A DNA stretch of 64,000 nt, taken from Hepsetus odoe (Eukaryota > Chordata > Actinopteri > Characiformes > Hepsetidae). Shown here in pieces: positions 56,054 through 64,000 of this stretch. Position numbers and translations under genes: made by a program. The stretch is from positions 22,604,342-22,668,341 of the forward strand of contig CM029366.1 in the NCBI GenBank assembly GCA_017165825.1, in the 5' to 3' direction. Within the stretch, counting starts at the first letter, position 1, and every line of letters begins with the position of its first letter. The notes beneath the pieces were generated by a model. That model saw only the letters and a program-made list of their open reading frames with translations, did not search any database and was not told the origin of the DNA.

Positions 56054-56171
56054 TATATAAGCGGGGAGACTCGGTCACTGAGCTCAGTGTTCAGATACAG
56101 AGACCGACAGGAGGGGATACAGGTGCACTTTAACAGCATGGACTCTGCTGTGGAAGATACCTTATTTAAAG
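56054..56171 (+). promoter_or_regulatory. itpr1: Possible alternative TATA promoter and first coding exon of itpr1
   Basis: TATATAA at 56,054-56,060 is followed, 78 bases later, by an ATG at 56,138. The open frame MDSAVEDTLFK ends at a donor (AAAG|GTATAT at 56,171/56,172) in phase 1. Splicing to the acceptor at 57,320 would read on through GGGILA into the usual itpr1 start in the same frame. Transcription and splicing are not shown. Confidence 0.35.
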
Positions 56172-57320
56172 GTATATCAGAGGCAGAAATATGTGTGTTA
56201 TTTCTCTTCCAGGGCCCATCACACCTCAGCACTGTGGTTCTGCAGGAAAGTTTGCCGTAGGGACTTTTTAGGCTTCACTATTAACTGTAGCAGAAATACC
56301 CTCTACACAGCCTATGCAAATCCCAGTCTTCACAGCTGTCAGAGGAAGTGCAAGTGTAGAGGTTTTCATCATGTGTGGCTCCTTATTTGTTATGCAAACC
56401 TGGTAGATATGCCAGGGAAATCTGGAGTTCATGGTTGCAGCTGTCAGATAGTGGAGGTGTAAACTGATAACAGAAGAGAGTCTGTTTTCTCTGATTATTT
56501 GAGCATCCACACCCTGCTGACTGTCTGATGACCTTCTGGATACACATAATGGAGGACAATGGAGTGGCCAAAATGTCATTAGTTCAGTTTTCCATACAGT
56601 TCAGTTATTAACTGCACCAGATGAACATTGCATTTTACATGCTTTTGACACATTTTAGTTTGCCAAAGAATAGAACAAAATAGACAAAAGCTGAAAATAG
56701 CTTTTTTTATTGTTCAGTCCATTAAACACTAGGTATTCACACAGCGATGAGTGTGTTAAACTGACTGTTTGCTATGAAGCACTGTTTCACTACACTGAAT
56801 ATAGGTATTGAAATCAGTGGCACCACAAGGTCGCTATAAGCATGTAAGCTGAAGCCATGAACACATTGCACTGTGTCGTGGGCGTCAAACACTTCGTTCA
56901 GATCCTGGTGACTCCGATGGACGGTTCTGGTTCAGTTTGATTTCGGAATGATATTTTATAGCAAATGCAGGTTATGGCGCTCAAAGAAAAAATCTACTTA
57001 TCCTCCATCAGTTGATTTACTGTCTTACTTTCCAATTTGGGGTTTTATTTGTGTAAACACTTTGTATACCTGACTAGAAATGGATACATCTTGTATGTTG
57101 TTTTTCTCTGGAAGAGCGTGAATTGGGAAGTTTGAAAATGTTTTCCTTGAGACAACCAATGTTCCAATTCCTCGGAACATTTTGAATGAATGAGGTTCTA
57201 GAAGTGGCATGTCCTTTTACTTTTCCTCTCCTCATTTACTTCATTTTGCTTTATTAAAACTGTTCAGCTCTGAATACATCTGTATTGCTGACTTGTTTTT
57301 ACCTTTAACCACTGCTGCAG

Positions 57321-60300
57321 GTGGAGGTATTCTTGCCATGGTGGATAAGATGTCGAGTTTTCTGCACATTGGGGACATCTGCTCCCTATACGCTGAGGGA
57401 TCCACCAGTGGCTTCATCAGCACTCTAGGGTATGCCTACTTATTTTGTTATAAACAACTGATGTTTTGTGTTAGTTAACATGTTTTGGGACTTAGAAGAA
57501 GCTTAAAAAATATACATTTAGGGAAGTGTTGGAAATATGGCAAAAGTATTGAAGTAATTTTCATTTGACACAGAATTACTCAATTATTTATCCCTTCTTT
57601 AAATAGGAAGCTCTACAGTAAGGGTTCATTTCAGGATCTCTTTTGCATCCAGCCTAAGTTGTATTTAATGACACTGAACTTTTTGTCACATAGCCTGTGT
57701 CTTTCTTGTGACACTCATTGAACTTGATAGGCTGCTTTCAGAGAAAGATTCAACAAAGGCCACTATTTCAACAAAAGGAGTATGATTATCCATCATTACA
57801 TGAGTTTTGATATATGTGTATGTGTTCTTCATATTGCTGCCATGGCTTCACTTCTTATCTTGTAACTACATGGAGAGGCATATAGTGTGACTGCAGTGGA
57901 TAAACCCATCATTACAAATCCAAGTGAAGTTTGAAAGGTCAGTTGTGAAAAAAGGTATTGGTCAGGAAAGTAATGGAAAACACAGGAAAAGAGCTATATG
58001 GTTAGGTAAGTCATCCTTCACCATGATCTCCTCACAGGACGAGTGTCCTGTGTCCTGAATGCTGCACTTGACCCCTTTGAGAAGAAGGGCTATAGCGATT
58101 CAACACAAAATTATTGTAACTGAACACATTTACCCTAAGAGAAAACTTCTAGGATGACCCTACCCCCATATACTGGCCATTAGCGCTCACTATGTAGGTT
58201 AATCAGGGTAAAAACATTGTTTCCTGTTTGTACGTCTCAAAATAATTTCTTCAGCATTTGTCACATGCAGCTAATAATAATATTGTAATATTAAAAAATA
58301 TTGTGTTTCTCTAAGGTTGGCTGGGTTTTAAAGATAGGAGAATCTACATCAGACAGCAAATATTTACCACTGAGAGTAATTATTACCTTCTTAGCTGAGT
58401 CAGCAGCATTGCCTGTTGTTCACAATCAAACCATTAAAAATTTAACTGCAGCTACATCATATTTGTGTGCTCTGGTAATGATTACTGCAATTTCAAGTGC
58501 ATGAATACTTATTAGTATAGCAATATTTCTGTAGTGCAGTAAGATTTCACTGATCACTTTAAATGTTTCATTTTACTTCATTCTGTTCTTTTCTTACAAA
58601 GACTGTTTGCTTCAAATAGGTGTAACAACTAATTTCCACTTTGAGCTAAGTTTTGAGTTTTCTTCCCTTACTTAAAAATGATATGTTTAATAGTAACCTT
58701 AAATAGTGCATGCTATTAAATTGAAAGAAATAAAAAAAAAAAAAAAAGGTGAATTAATAATTAATTGTGTAGATTATAATTTACTACTCATTTTTTAAAC
58801 ATTAATGTCATCTTATTTTAAGAGTTAACATTTTTGCAGTTTGGCTCTGATGTTCGTGATTTCAGAACTCTGTGACCTAGCTGTCAACAGTTTAACACTA
58901 ATGTGTGTGTGTGTGTGTATGCGTGTGTGTCTGTGTTTTTGGCTGACTGATCTTGAGATTTGGATCATTTCCAGCAGGCCGTTGTTTTGAACAAGAAATG
59001 GCTAAATCTGTCCTCAGGAACGAAGCTGCCGCTCATTCCCCCCCCCACCTCACACACCCACACACTTTTTCTTTCTCGGCTGCTTTCTTTCTCTTTATAA
59101 CCATACACATTTCAAAACTTTAAATTTGTTTTTTTTTTTTTTCTTTTGAGGTTGGTTGATGACCGATGTGTTGTCCAACCAGATGCTGGCGATCTAAACA
59201 ACCCACCAAAGAAGTTTAGGGGTAAGACAAACATGTGTGTGTGAATGTAAGTGAGTTTAAAGGATCTATTTTAAACTCACCCACAGGAAGTGTCACTGGA
59301 CCTAAGGGTCAGAGGTGACATATTCCCTTGGACAAAATGGTTTTTGTAGTCATGGAAACCACATGAACAGAATGTTTTCATTTTTTGAGATACCAGTTTT
59401 GGTTTCTCTACAAATGTGTGTTCATTTTTTTTAAATGGATAGGCTTGTGCTTAAAGTCACCTATTTAAGGAATAGCTTTTATTTAACAGTTTGGAAATAT
59501 TATCTTAACAAGGAAAGTGTCTGGATATGATTCACTTTAAAGACTAAATTAATACACTGAAACCATTTTTAAGAATTGCTTTTTATTTCTGCACATTAAC
59601 AGTGTTTATGTAATACAGCAACCTTATTTATTAAAAACTAGGAAATTTCATCTTTAGATTAAACGGGACTACCCAAGCCAACCCTAATTTCTATTGCCAG
59701 AGCTTTTTAAGGTGTTTTTTTTAAATGAAAAAGACAGACTGTTTTGTTGGCATTAAAGATTTAGACAAGACAACTGCTTGCTAATGGTGACTAACTATCA
59801 TTTAGCTAATTAAAGTTATATAACACCCCATATATTTGTTACAAATATATCCTTTTTATATTGATCATTTCTTCTGCCAAAAAGGCACTTCTAGCAGCTT
59901 AACATGATCACTGTTGTTACCAGGGTGTTCAGTTAACATATACAAGTATGATGAAAAAATTGGACATAGCACTTTTTTACCAGTGGAAACACATGGTTAA
60001 CACTAAATGTATGACTATTAGTGTCTTTATACAACTGAATTATTCAACAAATAAAATGTACTTCCATGATTAAGGTAAGGCTTGAGAACAACATGTTTTG
60101 CAAAGGTTGTGTTGCTGTGGAAACAACTACCAAAACAAATGACTCCTACTCTGTTTCATGTGGATAATCATAGAATTCCAGCAACCCTTCCCACAAAAGT
60201 TTAGTTAGATTCTGTGGGTGTCAATTATGGCATTGAAAGGTAACACTTTTATCATAGGTGCATCTGCCAAGTGACACAGAGTGGTCAGGGTGACTGGAGT

Positions 60301-60731
60301 GTCTGTGGCAGCATTGATGGGGGATGCAGGGTTAAGGATGGAGGGAAAGATTGATACAGAGAGTGAGAAGGATGGCCTTTGGGCCTCTCTAGAGAGGAAT
60401 GCATACTATTTCCTCAGAATATAAACACACACACACACCACACACTCACACCTTGTGTCTTTCTTGGCTTGGTGTGTGTGTGGTTTTGTGTTTGATATTC
60501 TTGGGGTGGCGATGTGTCTGTGTTCTTTGTCTGCTTTCACATGCTAATAGGCCATTTCCACTGGAGACCACAGCAATTGATGAACAGTGGAGAGGGAGAG
60601 AGAGAGAGTGATAAAGTGAGGGAGCTGAAAATTGAGAGAGGAAGGAAATCACCATCTCTGCTTCTTCATATCAAAACACTCACAGACATTTAATCCTAAC
60701 CCACTTCAGGAGTCCTATTCTGATTCCTTTG

Positions 60732-60794
<63 letters not shown>

Positions 60795-63603
60795 GTGCTC
60801 CACATTCCTCTGGTTGACCTTAAAGCATTTAGTTGTTTTATCAGCTCAATCTTCAGAAACAGAGAACAGACGTCCCTCCCTTTCTTCCCCTGCCTCTCTC
60901 TCTCTCTCTCTCTCTCTCTCAACACTCCCCTCTCTCCTTATTTGGTAAGGCTGGTGCTCCTGTATGAGAGATGGAGGGTTTTTTCTTCCCTGTTAATCTT
61001 GACTTATCACAAATGACTGCTGTTGTGTGTTGGGAGTGTGGTTGTGTTTTTGACAGTGTTAAAGGAATCAACCGAAAATGAATTTGTTTTACTTTGTACA
61101 AGTTTCTTTATTCCTAAAAGTTTTATATTTTGTTAAAAACACTAATGCACTAATATGCAACTCCTTTTTACCTTCTCTGTACTTCTCCATCAACACAAAG
61201 TAGTGCTCTTTCTCAGCATGAAACCATACTGCTGTTCACTAATGATAACCTCTTTTCTTGACCTAACTTCCTCTACTTTTTCCCATAACGTTATGCTGTG
61301 GCTGATCAACTTTATCCCTTTATAGTTACTACAGCACTGTGCATAATCCTTTTTCTTGAAATCGGTACCAGTAAACTTCATCTCCACTCCTCAGGCATCC
61401 TCTCACCATCCAAAACTATTTTAAACAATCTGGTCAGAAACTCAACTGCCATCTCCCCTAAACACCTCCATGCTTTCACAGGTATATCATCTGTGCCATC
61501 TAATCGGGATAGGTCCTTTTCTCCCTCCTAACCTCACCTGTCCAACCTCTCATTCAGTTCACCAAACACCTTATCTTCAGTCTTTGCCGCTGCTTTCTTC
61601 CTTCTGTCTTCTCCTTGTACTCTTGTCTACTTTCTTCATCTTTCTGACTAACCCACTTCTTCGCCTGCCTCTTCTTCTGTATACACTCTTGGAGTTCTGG
61701 GTTCCACCACCAGGTTTCCTTATCCTCCTTCTCCCTTCCAGAGGTCACACCTAGAACCTTTCTAGCTGTTTCCCTTACCACTTCTGCAGTAGTTTTCCTT
61801 CACTACCTCTCAGGGAATGTATCCTGCCTCAGTTCCACTACTTTGCAGTCTCCAATCTCCTTCAGACTGACCTTCCTGCAAAGGATATAATTCACCTGTG
61901 TGTATCTTCCTCCACTTTTGTATGTCACCCTGTGCTCCTCCCTCTTCTTAAAATAAGCATTAACTACAGCCATTTCCATCCTTTTCGCAAAATCTACAAC
62001 CATTTGGCCTCCTCTGCATTCCTCTCCTTGACACCATATTTACCAATCACCTCTGTTCTCTTCACCAACAAGTCAGTTAAAGTCTACACCAATCACCACT
62101 CTCTCTCCCCTGGGTACACTCTCTATCACTTCATCTAACTCACAACCAACTTGCAGGGCATAACACTAACAACATTCATTATTACACCTTCAACTTCAAA
62201 CTCATCACTGTATCTGACACACTCTTCACATACTCTTCCTTCAGGATAACACCTACCCCATTCCTTCCATCCACACCATTGTAAAACAATTTAAACCCTC
62301 CTCCAATACACCTGGCTTTACTACCCTTCCATCCAGTCTCTTGCACACAAAATAACTTTCCTTCTTTCTATCATATCAGCTAATTCTCCAATTTTACCAG
62401 TCATGCTGCCAACATTCAAAGTTCCTATCCTAAATTCCACTTCCTTCTTTCCTCCTGCCTCTGGACATGCCTTCCTCTTCTTCTTTTTCCTCCTTTGGCC
62501 AGCACTGGTGGTGGTCGTTGTTAACCCAGGCCTTGACCGATCTGGTATGGAAGACTCTTTTGGTGTTCGCATATTGATTTGGCAAAAGTTTTACACCAGA
62601 TGCCCTTCCTGACGTAACCCTCCCTATTAATCTGGGCTTCGAACCAGCAGAAAGAAATACACTGGTTTGTGCATCTCTAGTCACTGGGTTAGGACACAGT
62701 ATGACTTACGATTAGCTAAATGTGTATATTGATATGTCTACTTGATATGTAAAACATTCTGCGTAGACAAACACTGTAAGGAGCCTTTTTAGACAAAAAA
62801 AAAAGGGCTCTGTTTCCACAAACCACCTAATGAGAAAGAATGTGATTTAGAATCAGCATTTGTCACAGTAAGTCATAATTTTTCTAAAATCCTAACGGAT
62901 CTGTTCCACCTTGATGAAGAACTGGGTATGGTTTGAAAGAAGTATTAATAAAGTGTCAGGATGCAGGAAAGGTTTTCTTCTTATGACTCTCCCATGAAGG
63001 TTGTGTTTGTTCAGGTGTCACAGCACAGTGGAATAGTTCTCCACCACGGCAGTGTCTGCAAAATTTCCCTGAAAGCCTTTTGCAGTCAAATAGGGATTTT
63101 ATTTGCTTTCCTAGCAATCTAACAAGCATTTTTTTCCAGTAAGGATTCAGCGTTTTCTCCACCTCAACTTGACCTCCATTGTTCCTTTAAACTTTTTTCA
63201 TTTCTTGCATTTTTAATATCACTATGAACCGATGAAAAACTATGAACTATGTAATAATGCTTTTCTATTTTCTTGTAGTCCCCTGCTTTGTGAGCGTCAG
63301 TTATTTTGTTTTTAGAGTACTGGGAAACTGCTGCTGATTGTTGGAAGAAGGTTTGAGGAACTTGAGAATTTATGCAGATATTTCAAGCCATAGGGTGAAC
63401 TTGTTGGGTGAACAAGCCATATCCTTAACAATTTATTTAGAATCTAAGACCTTAATAAAAGTTAGTGAGACCTGCAATATCTTTGGGTGCCCAAACTTTT
63501 AAATTGTGCACCTTTTTTAACTGAACATAAACAGAAACAAAATGTTACTCATGCATAAAACACATGTCACTTTCTAAGTATTTAATGTCGTCCCTCTCTC
63601 TGC

Positions 63604-63652
<49 letters not shown>

Positions 63653-63790
63653 CCCATCTCCATTTTTCCTTCAGACTGTCTATTCAGACTATGTCCTATG
63701 AACAGATATTCAGCACAAAAACAGTTTTGGAAAGCTGCCAAACCTGGAGGAACCAGTACCACTGACACTGTCTTGCTCAACAAATTACAT
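57321..63790 (+). CDS. itpr1: Inositol 1,4,5-trisphosphate receptor type 1, N-terminal part (continues past the window)
   Basis: ER-membrane IP3-gated Ca2+ release channel. Only the first 93 codons are here: exon 57321-57429 with ATG at 57,338, exon 59151-59221, exon 63675-63790, then the donor CAT|GTGAGTG. The frame is continuous: MVDKMSSFLHIGDICSLYAE, then GSTSGFISTLG, LVDDRCVVQPDAGDLNNPPK, CLFRLCPMNRYSAQKQFWKA and TDTVLLNKLH. This is the start of the beta-trefoil suppressor domain that precedes the IP3-binding core. HIGDICSLYAEGST and VVQPDAGDLNNPP match ITPR1 better than ITPR2/3 as I recall them. The sumf1 neighbour supports this, since SUMF1 lies next to ITPR1 in human. Which fish duplicate (a or b) is unknown. 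The remainder of the roughly 2,700-residue protein lies downstream. Confidence 0.93.
57430..59150 (+). other. itpr1 intron after the first coding exon
   Basis: AT-rich. It contains a short A run near 58,732, a GT run near 58,901-58,920 and a T-rich acceptor at 59,129-59,147. No repeat family or gene is recognised. Confidence 0.55.
59222..61145 (+). other. itpr1 intron 3, repeat-poor first part
   Basis: Mostly unique sequence. Microsatellites: (CA)n near 60,425-60,438, (GT)n at about 60,735-60,791 and (CT)n at about 60,895-60,920. Confidence 0.55.
61150..62690 (-). mobile_element. RTE-like LINE, 5' half (endonuclease and start of reverse transcriptase), frameshifted
   Basis: On the minus strand from 62,690 leftwards: a leader coding VFLSAGSKPRLIGRVTSG; the apurinic-endonuclease start FRIGTLNVGSMTGKIGELAD; further endonuclease VVDFAKRMEMAVVNAYF with YKSGGRYTQVNYILCRK; a linker ETWWWNPELQECIQKKR; and the first RT block CSNYKGIKLISHSITLWEKV and EQQYGFMLRKSTT, ending near 61,190. 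Frames shift several times, so it is inactive. It complements the 3' half of the same family at 11,440-12,500. It lies within the itpr1 intron, opposite to the gene. Confidence 0.8.
62700..63600 (+). other. itpr1 intron 3, last part
   Basis: No repeat family or exon is recognised before the CT tract. Confidence 0.5.
63608..63650. repeat. (CT)n microsatellite upstream of itpr1 exon 4
   Basis: About 21 CT units lie 25 bases before the acceptor at 63,674. They enlarge the pyrimidine tract of this exon. Confidence 0.95.
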
Positions 63791-64000
63791 GTGAGTGCAT
63801 GTGGATACATTTGTGTCTGTTCCTAATGCTACATGTAATATCTATCTAATGTCATACGTCTGTTAAGATAAGCATTAGCACTATTACTATTTTCATCACA
63901 AAAGTGTGTCAAAGTGTATCAAATTTTAATTTTAGTCTTATTGTGATCTTGATTTCCCAAAAATGAAATTACTCTAGAAGGAGCAAAATGAGTTTTGCTG
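63791..64000 (+). other. Start of the next itpr1 intron
   Basis: Intronic sequence to the window edge. No feature is seen. Confidence 0.6.

Noticed and set aside
56193..56579. Open frames on both strands downstream of the possible itpr1 alternative exon
   Set aside because: Neither joins known itpr1 sequence. Some wording hints at old LINE sequence, but too weakly to annotate.

Overview
The window is vertebrate nuclear DNA, almost certainly from a teleost fish. It has split genes with GT-AG introns, long CA/GT, CT and AT microsatellites, tRNA-derived SINEs, deletion derivatives of Tc1/mariner elements and frameshifted LINEs. The SINE and Tc1 families resemble those of otophysan fishes (catfish, characins), but the sequence alone does not settle the species. 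There is nothing bacterial, no CRISPR array and no intact virus.

Layout: (1) 1-8,118 is the end of a long intron of a C1q-like gene, filled with repeats and one GC-rich island. Its last coding exon (c1ql4-like, + strand) is at 8,119-8,298. (2) 8,299-14,600 is repeat-rich intergenic DNA with a Tc1 derivative, an RTE-like LINE 3' part carrying a perfect 27-bp inverted repeat, and a SINE. (3) 14,781-26,441 (+) is smarcc2, a SWI/SNF (BAF) core subunit. All 26 coding exons are traceable and give 1,033 aa in frame, with a 3' UTR to about 28,665. (4) 32,019-37,060 (-) is myl6, the essential myosin light chain, with two alternative ends of the coding sequence. (5) 38,391-40,351 (-) is tsfm, mitochondrial elongation factor Ts (293 aa). 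(6) 42,826-47,468 (+) is an endou-type secreted poly(U)-specific endoribonuclease (303 aa). (7) 48,321-54,779 (-) is sumf1, the formylglycine-generating enzyme (349 aa). (8) From about 55,400 (+) to the window end is the 5' part of itpr1, the IP3 receptor type 1. Only its first 93 codons lie here.

The genes do not form one pathway. smarcc2 acts in chromatin remodelling, myl6 in actomyosin, tsfm in mitochondrial translation, endou in RNA cleavage, sumf1 in ER sulfatase maturation and itpr1 in ER calcium release. Their order is informative: in human, C1QL4, SMARCC2, MYL6, TSFM and ENDOU are on 12q13-14, whereas SUMF1 and ITPR1 are neighbours on 3p26. The window therefore spans a join between two ancestral blocks, within the roughly 0.6 kb between the polyA signals of endou and sumf1. 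smarcc2/myl6 and endou/sumf1 are convergent pairs, and sumf1/itpr1 are head to head.

No previously unknown multi-gene system is evident. The observations most worth checking are a possible TATA-driven alternative first exon of itpr1 that adds 17 in-frame residues, dinucleotide repeats placed right at splice sites in smarcc2, endou and c1ql4, the two myl6 ends, and the syntenic join. Exon boundaries were derived by hand from splice signals, phase and recalled protein families; no alignment was run.
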